Source of the DNA: Planococcus maritimus
GTDB taxonomy: Bacteria > Bacillota > Bacilli > Bacillales_A > Planococcaceae
Assembly: GCF_001687625.2 (NCBI RefSeq)
Contig: NZ_CP016538.2
Span: 592,001-656,000 of the forward strand
Length of the DNA: 64,000 bases
Reading direction: 5' to 3'
Part shown: positions 9,155 through 17,737 of the stretch, in pieces
How positions within the stretch are numbered: the first letter of the stretch is position 1
Layout of the letters: the number at the start of each line of letters is the position of its first letter
Made by a program: the position numbers and the translations under genes
Notes under the pieces: generated by a model
Seen by the model: the letters and a program-made list of their open reading frames with translations, nothing else
The model's database searches: none
What the model was told of the DNA's origin: nothing

Positions 9155-9376
9155 CTAAGCGGATTTGTCTTGTTGCGGCTTTTGTTCGAGCTCCTTCATG
9201 CGTTTGCGGAAGGCGTCTTCCGTCAGTTCCCCGCGCGAAAAACGTTCTCTCAGCAATTGCGCCTCATGATGTAGAGCGGGCAATGTATGCGGTTTATGGC
9301 GAATGAAAAACAACAACAGACATAGGATGATCAGCACGGCCATCAAAGCGACGAGGACGATAAAGAGCCCAAACAT
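9155..9376 (-). CDS. Small SHOCT-domain membrane protein
   Basis: This 73-residue protein has one N-terminal transmembrane helix (about residues 3-26). A short C-terminal SHOCT-like helix pair follows (LLRERFSRGELTEDAFRKRMKELE). SHOCT modules occur at the ends of many membrane proteins and are thought to mediate oligomerisation; no specific function can be assigned. Confidence 0.75.
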   Translation of the reverse strand: MFGLFIVLVALMAVLIILCLLLFFIRHKPHTLPALHHEAQLLRERFSRGELTEDAFRKRMKELEQKPQQDKSA

Positions 9377-9519
9377 GATCCTTCACTCCGTTCGCTCTAG
9401 TTTCTTCTAGTTTACTCTTTTAAACTGAAAATTGCGTCTTTTAAAGACCTCAAAATTTCTTTTTGTCAGATACAGAATGTGCTACGCTTATGGATAATTC
9501 AGGAAAAGGGGAGAATGCC

Positions 9520-10074
9520 ATGTTTATTCATAAAATCGATGAGGAGTTATCATTAAAGCTGGTCGAGCTGACCGATGCAGAGCGGATTTTTGAACTGACC
9601 GATCGCTCCAGAAACGCATTGAGAGAATGGCTTCCGTGGCTCGATCATACGACCAGTGCCCAAGATACGAAAAACTTCATCCAGTCTGGCGCTGAGAACT
9701 TTGCGCTCGGCAACAGCTTGAATTGTGCGATCGTCTACCGCGGCGAAATAGCAGGAATCGCCGGTTTCAACGAAATCAATGAAGCGAAAAAAACGGCCTA
9801 TATCGGCTATTGGCTCGACACCGAGTTCCAGGGCAAAGGCATCATGACAAGGGTGGCGGGAGCATTGACGGACTATGCGCTAACAGAGCGAGGCCTCAAC
9901 AAAGTCGAAATCCGTGCAGCGGCCGGCAATCACAAAAGCCGCAATATCCCGGTGCGCCTCGGCTTTACAGAAGAAGGCACAATTCGGCATGGCGAATGGC
10001 TGTACGATCATTTCGTCGACAGTGTCGTCTACGGCATGCTGAATTCGGAATGGCGTGCTGAAAACGGCAACTAA
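9520..10074 (+). CDS. GNAT family N-acetyltransferase (RimL/RimJ type)
   Basis: This 184-residue protein uses the ATG at 9520, which has GGAAAAGGGGAG 8-10 bp upstream; a longer in-frame start exists at 9463 without a comparable site. The RimL-like fold is visible in LTDAERIFELTDRSRNALREWLPWLD, IAGIAGFNEINEAKKTAYIGYWLDTEFQGKGIMTRV (acetyl-CoA loop) and NKVEIRAAAGNHKSRNIPVRLGFTEEGTIR. Relatives acetylate ribosomal protein N-termini, antibiotics or other small molecules; the substrate is unknown. Confidence 0.88.
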   Translation: MFIHKIDEELSLKLVELTDAERIFELTDRSRNALREWLPWLDHTTSAQDTKNFIQSGAENFALGNSLNCAIVYRGEIAGIAGFNEINEAKKTAYIGYWLDTEFQGKGIMTRVAGALTDYALTERGLNKVEIRAAAGNHKSRNIPVRLGFTEEGTIRHGEWLYDHFVDSVVYGMLNSEWRAENGN

Positions 10075-10166
10075 AGTTCCCATATCTTTTTTTGCGCAAT
10101 GTTTCCCACAGCCCTGCTCATTTAGTAAAATAAAGAGGAAACTAGAAATACAGGAGGAATACTATT

Positions 10167-10457
10167 ATGAAGCATTTTCTACTCGGCCTTGCCGTCTCAG
10201 GCCTTGTCGCACTCATCGCTTTTTTGGCTGATGACTGGTCGCTATTGTTCCCAATTGCGGGTGCTGTCGCTGTCATCGCACTCGTTTGGGCGGTCGTTTC
10301 GTCCATCACAGCGGGTAAACAAGTGAAATCATCATTCAACACGAGCTCTGAACGCCGCCGGGCACAGCAGGCGCGCAACGCTAAAGTGAAAAACCTTGTG
10401 CTGTTCGCTCTGCCAAACTTGGTGTTGGCGCTTTACGGATTGTTCATACTTTCTTAG
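10167..10457 (+). CDS. Small membrane protein (DUF5316-like)
   Basis: This 96-residue protein has two N-terminal hydrophobic segments (about 4-20 and 24-46), a polar linker rich in Arg/Ser, and a third hydrophobic C-terminal segment (LVLFALPNLVLALYGLFIL). It resembles the DUF5316 family of Bacillota by layout, an assignment made from memory. AGGAGG precedes the ATG. It lies 15 bp upstream of a methyltransferase gene and is probably co-transcribed with it. Confidence 0.6.
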   Translation: MKHFLLGLAVSGLVALIAFLADDWSLLFPIAGAVAVIALVWAVVSSITAGKQVKSSFNTSSERRRAQQARNAKVKNLVLFALPNLVLALYGLFILS

Positions 10458-10472
10458 GAAAAGAGGGGTGTC

Positions 10473-11231
10473 ATGCTTAGCTATTATAGTTCCTTGTCTG
10501 CGGAAGTGTACGACCTCGATAAGCCGATTGGCAAATCGTTTGGCGATGTCGAATTTTACAGGGAGCGGCTCGCCTCAACTGAAGGGCGCATTTTAGAGCC
10601 CGCTGCCGGAACCGGGCGATTGCTCGTACCGCTCTTAGAAGACGGCCTGCACATCGACGGCTTCGACAGTTCATCTGAAATGCTCGATATTTGCCGCAGC
10701 CATTGCAAAGAACGCGGTTTGCATCCGAAATTATTTGAAGCGGATATGGAAACCTTCCGTATCGATGTCGAATACGATGCGGTCATCTTGCCCGCGGGAA
10801 CGTTTCAGTTGCTTGCTGGACGCGAACAAGCGATCAAAGCCTTGAAAAACTTTCGCAAGCATCTCTCGCCAGGTGGGCGTTTGCTGATTGATTTGTATGT
10901 TCCGCAAGGTTTCGAGATCGATCGGCCGAAAACGCGGAGCTGGCAGACGAAAGCCGGCGAAGTGATCACGCTCGAGAGCAAGACCGTCGAAGTGGATTGG
11001 ATCAAGCAATATTCCGTATCGCATAACCGCTACGAGAAATGGCAGGACGGCAAACTCGTCCAGACCGAACTCGAGCGCTTCCCGATGCGCTGGTACGGTG
11101 TCGAGGAGTTCAAGTTGTTACTTGGCAGCCAAGGCTTCGAGGACATTATCGTGTCGTCCAATTACGAGTACGGGCAATATCCGAAAAACGCAAAGCATGC
11201 CGTCACCTTTGAAGCCATTGCACATATGTGA
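10473..11231 (+). CDS. Class I SAM-dependent methyltransferase
   Basis: This 252-residue protein has a Rossmann-like methyltransferase core. Motif I is RILEPAAGTGRLLVPLL (about residues 40-55), motif II is the acidic GFDSSSEMLDICR, and motif IV is DAVILPAGTFQLL. The C-terminal half has the beta-strand-rich part seen in many small-molecule methyltransferases. The substrate cannot be told. A good GAGGGG site precedes the ATG. Confidence 0.85.
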   Translation: MLSYYSSLSAEVYDLDKPIGKSFGDVEFYRERLASTEGRILEPAAGTGRLLVPLLEDGLHIDGFDSSSEMLDICRSHCKERGLHPKLFEADMETFRIDVEYDAVILPAGTFQLLAGREQAIKALKNFRKHLSPGGRLLIDLYVPQGFEIDRPKTRSWQTKAGEVITLESKTVEVDWIKQYSVSHNRYEKWQDGKLVQTELERFPMRWYGVEEFKLLLGSQGFEDIIVSSNYEYGQYPKNAKHAVTFEAIAHM

Positions 11232-11235
11232 AGAG

Positions 11236-11273
11236 AAAAAGCTGTTTGGGAAAACCCCAAACAGCTTTTTTTG
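11236..11273 (+). terminator. Rho-independent terminator
   Basis: AAGCTGTTTGGG pairs with CCCAAACAGCTT, followed by T7. Confidence 0.88.
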
Positions 11274-11449
11274 TCACTAGCTATGTTTTTTCGGCTCATC
11301 GGAAACTCCTGAATGGCAGGCGTTGGTTAGAATTGAAGCCATTTTGGGTAAAGTGGTAAGGGACTAGAAGACCATCGCCATAACAGGCACAATTACGGAA
11401 ATGCCTAAATAGCTAAGGCATTCAAAGACGAAACGAAAGGGGATCGCGC

Positions 11450-12388
11450 ATGATTACTATTTACAAATCCTCTGCTAGCGGGGCTTTACAAAAAATTGAG
11501 GCGTTTGAGAAAAAATGCTGGGTCAATATGGTGGCACCGTCAAAAGAAGAAATCCAAGATATAGCGGAGCGATGCACGATTCCGATTGAATTTTTGGAAG
11601 ATCCACTAGACTTGGAAGAAAGTGCAAGGATCGAATACGACGAAGAGACGAATTGCACCTTGATCGTCAACGACCTCCCGATTGCGGATGAAAGCAATCC
11701 GCAACTCAACTCGTATATTACGATTCCAATCGGCATTATTTTAGGGGAAGACTTCATCGTCACCGTTTGCAGTCAAAAGACGAACACGATTGAAAACGTC
11801 ATCAAAAAACAAGTGCACACGTCGATGAAAAACCGCTTCGCCCTCGAAGTGTTGTTGGCGATTTCCACACAATACATAATGAAGTTGAAGAATCTGAACA
11901 AGCAACGCCTCAAAATAGAAAGAAACTTGCAAGACTCGTTAACGAACAAACAACTCTACAACATCATGGAAATTGAAAAAAGTTTGGTTTACTTTCTCAC
12001 CTCACTGAAAGCGAATGGGGATGTGATTACAAAATTATTCCGCAGCCATTCCATCAAATTATACGAAGAAGACGAAGACTTGTTAGAAGACGTGAAAATC
12101 GAAAACAATCAAGGAATTGAAACGACCGAGTTGTATACCCGAATCTTGGACAGCATTACGGGATCGTATTCTTCACTCATTTCGAATGAATTGAACAATA
12201 CGATGAAAACCCTGACCCTTTTCACGGTTTTCCTGACTCTTCCGACTTTAATTTTCAGCTTTTTCGGCATGAATGTCGCTTTGCCGATTTCCGGCCAGGA
12301 GCCGGGTTCATGGATTACAACACTGGCCCTATCAGCCATTTTGATGATTGTGATCGCCGTCTCTCTATGGAAAAGAAGGATCTTTTAA
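11450..12388 (+). CDS. corA: CorA-family divalent cation transporter
   Basis: This 312-residue protein has the CorA layout: a cytosolic alpha/beta funnel domain (about 1-240), then TM1 ending in the signature FFGMNV (the GMN selectivity motif, about residue 275), a short loop, TM2, and a basic tail KRRIF. CorA pentamers mediate Mg2+ (and Co2+/Ni2+) uptake. A strong GAAAGGGGAT site precedes the ATG. The 174-bp leader shows no riboswitch I can identify with confidence. Confidence 0.9.
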   Translation: MITIYKSSASGALQKIEAFEKKCWVNMVAPSKEEIQDIAERCTIPIEFLEDPLDLEESARIEYDEETNCTLIVNDLPIADESNPQLNSYITIPIGIILGEDFIVTVCSQKTNTIENVIKKQVHTSMKNRFALEVLLAISTQYIMKLKNLNKQRLKIERNLQDSLTNKQLYNIMEIEKSLVYFLTSLKANGDVITKLFRSHSIKLYEEDEDLLEDVKIENNQGIETTELYTRILDSITGSYSSLISNELNNTMKTLTLFTVFLTLPTLIFSFFGMNVALPISGQEPGSWITTLALSAILMIVIAVSLWKRRIF

Positions 12389-12389
12389 C

Positions 12390-12424
12390 AAATGCGCCCG
12401 GAGAACATCCGGGCGTTTTTTCGT
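12390..12424 (+). terminator. Rho-independent terminator
   Basis: GCGCCCGGA pairs with TCCGGGCG, followed by T6, just after corA. Confidence 0.82.
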
Positions 12425-12578
12425 GCGTTAAAATCGAAGTCATCACGAAAAAATAGAGGGTTAGTATTTGGGAGAGCGAATGTATAGGAGGAACCATCCA
12501 TCAGGAATCTATGCATGCCGCTTGTCCTTTCTGCAGCCAATCCCACAGAAAATCATCGTCAAAAAAGGAGTGTAGAGC

Positions 12579-13061
12579 ATGGAGAAAAAAGAAATGTTTC
12601 CGTTTCAATCGTCTCCGGTCCGCCCGATTTTTGAAAAGTTTTCAACTGCACGCGATGTGTCGCTCGTCTACGGCGACCCGATCGAGATGCAGGGCAAGAC
12701 CATTATTCCCGTCGCAAGACTCAGGTATAGTGTCGGTGCAGGCGCAGGTGGTGGCTATGGACCGGTGTCGGGGGAGGAAGGACACAGCAATCCAGAGGAA
12801 GCAGCTGGCGGTCACGGGGAAGGGGCAGGAGGTTCCTTTTCAGTCAAACCGCTCGGCGTTTACGAAGTGACAGAAGACAAAACCGTTTACCGTCCACTCG
12901 TTCCAATTGAACTCATCGTGCTGCTTCCACTTATGATGACGGGGCTCGGGTTTTTGATGGCTGCGAGCCAAAATAAGGGAACAGGCGGCAAACACAAGAA
13001 ACGCACGCATGCGAGAAAGCATTGCAACAATAAAGGCAAGAAAATGAAAAAAATGGGGTAG
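12579..13061 (+). CDS. ytfJ: GerW/YtfJ-family sporulation protein
   Basis: This 160-residue protein matches the spore-associated GerW/YtfJ family. An N-terminal region VYGDPIEMQGKTIIPVARLRYSVGAGAGGGYG is followed by a Gly-rich loop, GSFSVKPLGVYEVTEDKTVYRPLV, one hydrophobic segment (IELIVLLPLMMTGLGFLMAA) and a very basic tail. In Bacillus the family is made in the forespore and supports germination. The tail here is longer and more Lys/His-rich than usual (KHKKRTHARKHCNNKGKKMKKMG). AAAGGAG precedes the ATG. Confidence 0.85.
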   Translation: MEKKEMFPFQSSPVRPIFEKFSTARDVSLVYGDPIEMQGKTIIPVARLRYSVGAGAGGGYGPVSGEEGHSNPEEAAGGHGEGAGGSFSVKPLGVYEVTEDKTVYRPLVPIELIVLLPLMMTGLGFLMAASQNKGTGGKHKKRTHARKHCNNKGKKMKKMG

Positions 13062-13091
13062 CCACTAAGAAAAAGCCCTTTAGGTGATAGA

Positions 13092-13137
13092 CAAAAACCC
13101 CTGCGGAAATCAACTAGATTTCCACAGGGGTTTTAAA
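13092..13137. terminator. Bidirectional terminator
   Basis: AAACCCCTGCGGAAATC pairs with GATTTCCACAGGGGTTT, with A- and T-runs on either side. It lies between convergent ytfJ-like and YibE/F genes. Confidence 0.85.
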
Positions 13138-13157
13138 ATGGAATAGAGGGCTCTAGT

Positions 13158-13913
13158 TCACTTTTTGCGCACCAGCAGAAAAGCCGTAATCCAAGAAGCG
13201 ACTGGAATGACCAAGGCAATCCCGATGCCGGCACAAAGAATGGTCAGCATTTCGGCGGCGAAAATTTTCGAATTGACGATGTCGCCGAGTGAATAAGACA
13301 AATCTTTAAACCAAATCAACAATCCGAGATAGCTGCCGAAAAACGCGAAAAACAAAGTGTTGGTACTCGTGCCGAGCAAATCCCGGCCAATGGCAAACCC
13401 AGCCTGCACAAGCTCGCGGCGGCTCATGCCAGGATTATGGAGATACACTTCGCGCATGGGCGAAGTAATCGAGATGGAAATATCGGTGATTGCCCCGATT
13501 GTGCTAATGATGATGACAACTGCCGCGAGTTCGGCAAAACTAATGCCGATATAAAGCGAAAGCAAGCTCAGTTCATCGACTTCCTCTTCGCCAAACCCAT
13601 TGATCATCGTCACATCACTCATGAACAAGATAAACAGCAAGAGCCCGACCATCGTGATGACGGTCGACAGGAAAGCTGCGAGTGTCGTCGTGTTGATGCC
13701 GTTGATAAAAAACAAATTGATGCAGCTGATGATGACGCAAGCGATAATCACCCATAAAATCGGGTCATTGGCGGGATCGTTCATCATATAAACCGTGCCG
13801 AGTAGGACCAGGAAATTAAGAAATAGGCTAAGAAACGAAATCGCGCCTTTTTTCCCGCCAATCATCACCATCGCCATGCACAGCATGACCGCTAAAATAA
13901 CCAGTACATTCAT
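13158..13913 (-). CDS. YibE/F family membrane protein (shorter partner)
   Basis: This 251-residue protein is almost entirely membrane helices, with family features GKKGAISFLSLFLNFLVL near the N-terminus, ISTIGAITDISISITSPMREVYLHNP in the middle and GIALVIPVASWITAFLL at the end. YibE/F proteins are usually encoded as pairs and their function is not established. The start overlaps the stop of the upstream partner by ATGA, so the two are translationally coupled and probably form one complex. Confidence 0.82.
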   Translation of the reverse strand: MNVLVILAVMLCMAMVMIGGKKGAISFLSLFLNFLVLLGTVYMMNDPANDPILWVIIACVIISCINLFFINGINTTTLAAFLSTVITMVGLLLFILFMSDVTMINGFGEEEVDELSLLSLYIGISFAELAAVVIIISTIGAITDISISITSPMREVYLHNPGMSRRELVQAGFAIGRDLLGTSTNTLFFAFFGSYLGLLIWFKDLSYSLGDIVNSKIFAAEMLTILCAGIGIALVIPVASWITAFLLVRKK

Positions 13914-15040
13914 TGGGCAGCCCTCTTTCTCTTAATGAAAAAAATGGACGTGAAGATGCCGATCGGAATGGTCAAGACGATGCCCAGTCCCCCCGCAAGC
14001 GCACGGGCAATTTCGAGCGACAAAGTGATCGAGAAAGAAAACGGCCACGTCGCCCCGTTCGACAAGTACAGCAGCAGCATCGGAATCGACCCGCTAATAT
14101 AGACGAAAAACAAAATATTCGCCATCGTGCCCATGATGTCTTTGCCGATCTCGATACCGGATGTTTTCATCGCTTCGAGGGAGATGTCCGGATTTTTCTC
14201 ATAAAGCGTAAAAATCGACGCCGACATCGTGATGCCGACATCCATCACCGCACCAAGCGAACCGATGAACAAGCCAGCCATGAAGACGACTTCATAAGGC
14301 CGCGAAAGAAATTGCATTTCCTCGTAATTCAAGCCATTGCCGCCGGATGTCCAAATGGCAAAAGCCGCAAGCAATAAGGCAGCAAAAACACCGAGCATCG
14401 TCGAAACAATCGCCGCGTAAGTTTTTTCATTCAAGCCATTGACGAGCAGGAGCGAAGTGACCGTGAACAAGAACACACTGACGCTCGCGATCAACAGCAA
14501 ATTGGCGTTCTCTGTGCGGATGTAAATGTCCAGTGCATAGGACAAAATTACGGCGTTGAGCGCCAAACTGACGATCGAGTAAAAGCCTTGTTTTTTCCCG
14601 ATGGCCAATAGCACCAAGATAAAAATCCAAGTAATGGCCAGAACGTATTGATCGCGTTTCACGTTATCAATCGTGCCTGACAATGCTGCTTCGTCTGCGG
14701 ACGCACTGTCGATAAAGACGAACAAGTCCTGTCCAGTCTTATACTCGTGATCGTTACCGCCGGATAAAGAGAATTCATTGTCGAGCTCGAGCGTCCGTCC
14801 TTTGTATTCGCCGTTCTGGACCGTAGCTTCAAGATGCTGGGTATACAGCACATCGTCATTGCCGTAAATATCCGACAGTTCCTGCGTTTCTTCAACAGTT
14901 GCTTTGGTGATCTTCGCAATCGGCTGGTCGTAAAATCCATGGTTGTGCTGAATAAAATAGACCGAGGCCAAAAAGCTGAGCAGCAAAACGGCGTACAAAA
15001 ATAAGGTCAGAGGAGAGGCGTTTGCAAGCCTTTTTTTCAT
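13910..15040 (-). CDS. YibE/F family membrane protein (longer partner)
   Basis: This is a 376-residue protein from the ATG at 15040 (GGAG site upstream); a 30-residue longer version lacks such a site. TM1 is followed by an extracytoplasmic domain (VEETQELSDIYGNDDVLYTQHLEATVQNGEYKGRTLELDNE), then multiple helices with GSLGAVMDVGITMSASIFTLYEKNP, which parallels GAITDISISITSP of the partner. The two genes therefore encode related proteins, one with an added N-terminal domain. The family occurs widely in Bacillota without a confirmed function. Confidence 0.82.
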   Translation of the reverse strand: MKKRLANASPLTLFLYAVLLLSFLASVYFIQHNHGFYDQPIAKITKATVEETQELSDIYGNDDVLYTQHLEATVQNGEYKGRTLELDNEFSLSGGNDHEYKTGQDLFVFIDSASADEAALSGTIDNVKRDQYVLAITWIFILVLLAIGKKQGFYSIVSLALNAVILSYALDIYIRTENANLLLIASVSVFLFTVTSLLLVNGLNEKTYAAIVSTMLGVFAALLLAAFAIWTSGGNGLNYEEMQFLSRPYEVVFMAGLFIGSLGAVMDVGITMSASIFTLYEKNPDISLEAMKTSGIEIGKDIMGTMANILFFVYISGSIPMLLLYLSNGATWPFSFSITLSLEIARALAGGLGIVLTIPIGIFTSIFFIKRKRAAQ

Positions 15041-15155
15041 ATCGTATTCTCCAATCGGTTTCGGTTTACACACGTATTCGTCGATTGTAGCAGAATTTCT
15101 GGTTTTTTTGTGATGGCACATTTTTCGCACGATTTTATTGGATGGCGAATAATGA

Positions 15156-15184
15156 CAAAAAGCCCGGCTGAGTACCGGACGCTA
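15156..15184 (-). terminator. Terminator of the 15.2-15.6 kb gene
   Basis: On the minus strand GTCCGG pairs with CCGGGC, followed by T5. Confidence 0.6.
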
Positions 15185-15199
15185 GTTGTTAATGGGAAG

Positions 15200-15637
15200 T
15201 CAACGAACGTTCTTTTTTGGTTCGAGCAACTGAATGGAAGGGGGATTTGTGGAGATGACCTCTACTTGGTGCTCCATGCAGGCAAACATGAAATGCCGAT
15301 AGCTGACCTTACGTGCCTGTTCTTGCGATGCCAAATGGGTGTGTTGCTTCAAATAGCGGAGCAAAGGGGAATTTTCATATATGCGATAGGCAGTGTCTGC
15401 ATAAAATTCAGCGTCTGGAACAATGCTGAAATCTTCAGCCACCGCCGAATAGTAAGCGTACGAGTGGAAATCGATCTGCCAGCGGTCCACCGTTCCGTCC
15501 AGGTTCAGCAATAGATCTGTCTCGTTCTCGCTGCCGCGGCAAACAATACGTAGCGCAAGTCCAGGGGCGGGGGCTTCAATGAAATTCTCGAAAGCCAAAA
15601 AATAATCATTTCGTAAAAGTAGTTCTGTGTCGTTCAT
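15200..15637 (-). CDS. Hypothetical protein
   Basis: This 145-residue protein uses the ATG at 15637, chosen for the perfect AGGAGGA site 7-8 bp upstream. It is soluble, with no signal or membrane segment. A conserved-looking stretch is NLDGTVDRWQIDFHSYAYYSAVAEDFSIVPDAEFYADTAYRIYENSPLLRYLKQHTHLA. I do not recognise the family. It is transcribed alone, with its own terminator. Confidence 0.65.
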   Translation of the reverse strand: MNDTELLLRNDYFLAFENFIEAPAPGLALRIVCRGSENETDLLLNLDGTVDRWQIDFHSYAYYSAVAEDFSIVPDAEFYADTAYRIYENSPLLRYLKQHTHLASQEQARKVSYRHFMFACMEHQVEVISTNPPSIQLLEPKKNVR

Positions 15638-15765
15638 GATCACGGTCCTCCTATTCGTTCTATCGTTTAGTTCTAGAAAAATCCAGAGAATGCCTTCTTC
15701 GATTCCAAATGGCACCGGGCGACCGGCTAAAAATGGAGACGCCGATTTTTCAATGGTCATGAAAA

Positions 15766-15800
15766 AACTGCCCAAGGATCAATCCCCTGGGCAGTTTTAA
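15766..15800 (-). terminator. Hairpin upstream of the SDR gene end
   Basis: AAAACTGCCCA pairs with TGGGCAGTTTT around GGATCAATCCC. It is positioned to terminate the SDR gene on the minus strand. Confidence 0.78.
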
Positions 15801-15805
15801 ATGTT

Positions 15806-16657
15806 TTATTCAGCCGGCGTACCGGGTTTGATATCATACGATTTCTGGACGGTTTCGTTACGCTCGCCCAGTCCTTCGTTGGTCGTTTTGTTCCACATGT
15901 TTTCCATGCGTTCTTTCACTTGTGGAATCATTTTTTCCGGAATGACGTTGCGGTATTGATTCGTTTCGCCGAGAATCACTTTGATCGACGGTTCCGTGAC
16001 TTCTTTCGGGTCGAATTGTTCGTACGGGAAAGCGGCTTTTTCGTAATCAAAGACTGTATCGTCTGCGTCGGATTGCCAGTTTTTCCACGTTTCAAATTCG
16101 CGGTCGTTGAATCCTGTGAGGTAAGGTCCTGGATTGATGGTCGCCACTTCCACATTGAATTCCTGCAGCTCTTTGCTTAAAGCATCCGCGAAAGCTTCAG
16201 TCGCGTGTTTTGTGCCGCAATAAGGCCCCATCAATGGATCTGCCATCAAGCCAGAAACAGAAGAGACGAAAACGATGCGGCCAGAGCGTTTTTCGACCAT
16301 TTGACGCGCAAAACCTTTCGTCAATAAAGTCGGCCCAAAGAGATTGACCTCAAATTGGCGGCGCAAGTTTTCTTCAGGGATGTCGACAAGCGATCCGCCC
16401 TCAGACACTGCGGCGTTGTTGACCAGTACATCGATGTCCCAGCCCCACGCTTTTTCACGGTCTTTTGAATTGGTGACGTCCAATTTCTCGATTTGCATCG
16501 ACACGCCGCGTTCTTTCGCTTCTTGTTCGAGTGCGGATACTTGGGAAATGATTTCAACGCCCGCGATGACAGATTTGCCTTGTTCCGCCAAGCTGAACGC
16601 GATGTTTTTGCCGAATCCGGTGCCAGCACCAGTAATAAGTATTTTTTCGTTTGCCAT
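15806..16657 (-). CDS. Short-chain dehydrogenase/reductase
   Basis: This 283-residue protein uses the ATG at 16657, preceded by AGGAGGAATTC. It has the Rossmann motif TGAGTGFG near the N-terminus, NNAA (LVNNAAVSEGG), a catalytic Ser (VSSVSG) and the YxxxK pair (YCGTKHA). It is a classical SDR using NAD(P); the substrate is not evident. The extended C-terminal third (NWQSDADDTVFDYEKAAFPYEQFDPKEVTEPS) is typical of SDRs annotated only at family level. Confidence 0.88.
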   Translation of the reverse strand: MANEKILITGAGTGFGKNIAFSLAEQGKSVIAGVEIISQVSALEQEAKERGVSMQIEKLDVTNSKDREKAWGWDIDVLVNNAAVSEGGSLVDIPEENLRRQFEVNLFGPTLLTKGFARQMVEKRSGRIVFVSSVSGLMADPLMGPYCGTKHATEAFADALSKELQEFNVEVATINPGPYLTGFNDREFETWKNWQSDADDTVFDYEKAAFPYEQFDPKEVTEPSIKVILGETNQYRNVIPEKMIPQVKERMENMWNKTTNEGLGERNETVQKSYDIKPGTPAE

Positions 16658-16744
16658 GGTGAATTCCTCCTTAGAATCTTGGGTTCTATTTATATACACT
16701 CTCCTTTCATACCCGACTACCCCGCTGAAGTAAACGGATGAACC

Positions 16745-16784
16745 AAAAAAATGGCACCGGGAGGGAATCCGGCGCCATTTTTGA
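16745..16784. terminator. Bidirectional terminator
   Basis: AAATGGCACCGG pairs with CCGGCGCCATTT, with A-run and T-run flanks. It lies downstream of the secreted repeat protein gene. Confidence 0.75.
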
Positions 16785-16833
16785 TTAGCTGCAAAATACT
16801 TTTATCGATCCATCGTTGCGTCATGCATCGCCA

Positions 16834-17550
16834 TTAAGAACCCATTGGTCCTTTCTTGCCATGGCCGCGATCTTTGCCATGATGTTGGTTTCCGAAGAGC
16901 GAGCGGTCGACCCCAAGTTCAGCGAGTTCCACTTCGGCTTCATCGACAATGGCTTGTGCTTGTTCCGCTGTGGCTTCGTCTAAATCAGCGAACAAATCGC
17001 GCTCTCCTGATCGTTCAGGCAAGCTAACGCCTAGTGCTTCCAAAGCGGTTTGCGCTTCTTCACGAGTAAGCGTTTCGTCTTTCACTTGCTCAAGGATGTC
17101 TTTCGCTTCAGCTTGAGTGGCTTCGTCCAAGCCATCGAACTGCGCATGGCGTTGTTGTTTCTCAGGAGCTTCGATACCAAGCGCGCTCAATTGTTCCTGC
17201 GCTTCTTCCTTAGTCAAAGAGCCGTCTTTTAATTGGCTGAAAATAGCTTCAGCTTCCGTTTTAGTTGCTTCATCAAGTTCGTCGAGCGGGTTTTGTCGCT
17301 GCAATTTTTCAGGGAATTCGACGCCCAGTTCCTCAAGCTCGCTCTTGACGCGGTCCTGAATGGCTTGCACTTCAGCTTGAGTCGCTTCGTCGAGTTGGCT
17401 GAGCCCATGGCTGCGTGTTTCGGCTGCGTTTTCAGTCGTCGTTTCTGTAGACTCAGTAGTCGAGGAGTCGGATGCGTAGGCCATCGTGCCACCAACCGCT
17501 CCTAAAGTCAGAGCTCCGGATAGAGCATAGGCAAATAATTTTTTCTTCAT
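16834..17550 (-). CDS. Secreted protein with four ~45-residue helical repeats
   Basis: This 238-residue protein has a Sec signal peptide (KKKLFAYALSGALTLGAVGGTMAYA). A Ser/Thr/Glu linker follows, then four tandem repeats of the form LDEATQAEAxxIxxxVKDxxLTxEEAQxxLxALGVxxPE (starting at about residues 53, 93, 138 and 185), and a His/Gly/Lys-rich tail (HHGKDRGHGKKGPMG). The third and fourth repeats degenerate. It is acidic and Ala/Glu-rich, so probably helical hairpins. I do not recognise the family; metal binding by the His tail or cell-wall association are only possibilities. AGGAGG precedes the ATG. Confidence 0.75.
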   Translation of the reverse strand: MKKKLFAYALSGALTLGAVGGTMAYASDSSTTESTETTTENAAETRSHGLSQLDEATQAEVQAIQDRVKSELEELGVEFPEKLQRQNPLDELDEATKTEAEAIFSQLKDGSLTKEEAQEQLSALGIEAPEKQQRHAQFDGLDEATQAEAKDILEQVKDETLTREEAQTALEALGVSLPERSGERDLFADLDEATAEQAQAIVDEAEVELAELGVDRSLFGNQHHGKDRGHGKKGPMGS

Positions 17551-17691
17551 GTTTTATTCCTCCTAAGATAGATTCATTGCTGCATGAGCCGCAAGATTGT
17601 TTATCGGCCAGTCGGCAATGTTGGTACAAGGCCAGTATGCAACGCGAAGCTTAAACGAACCTTAAAAGGAAAAAGACTTTTTAAGAAATTT

Positions 17692-17721
17692 CAAAAAGAC
17701 GCACCGAAATAGGTACGTCTC
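17692..17721 (-). terminator. Terminator of bioY
   Basis: GACGTACC pairs with GGTGCGTC on the minus strand, followed by T5. Confidence 0.65.
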
Positions 17722-17737
17722 ATCACTTAGCTGAAAT

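Noticed and set aside
11276..11449. Possible Mg2+ (M-box), NiCo or c-di-AMP riboswitch in the corA leader
   Set aside because: No consensus core of these classes could be recognised in the 174-bp leader by eye; a covariance-model scan would decide.
12511..12870. Plus-strand frame overlapping the GerW/YtfJ-like gene
   Set aside because: It is a frame shadow; the ytfJ frame has the family motifs and the AAAGGAG site.
13913..14377. Plus-strand frame antisense to the YibE/F gene
   Set aside because: Arg/Asp-rich shadow of a membrane protein gene with strong codon periodicity on the opposite strand.
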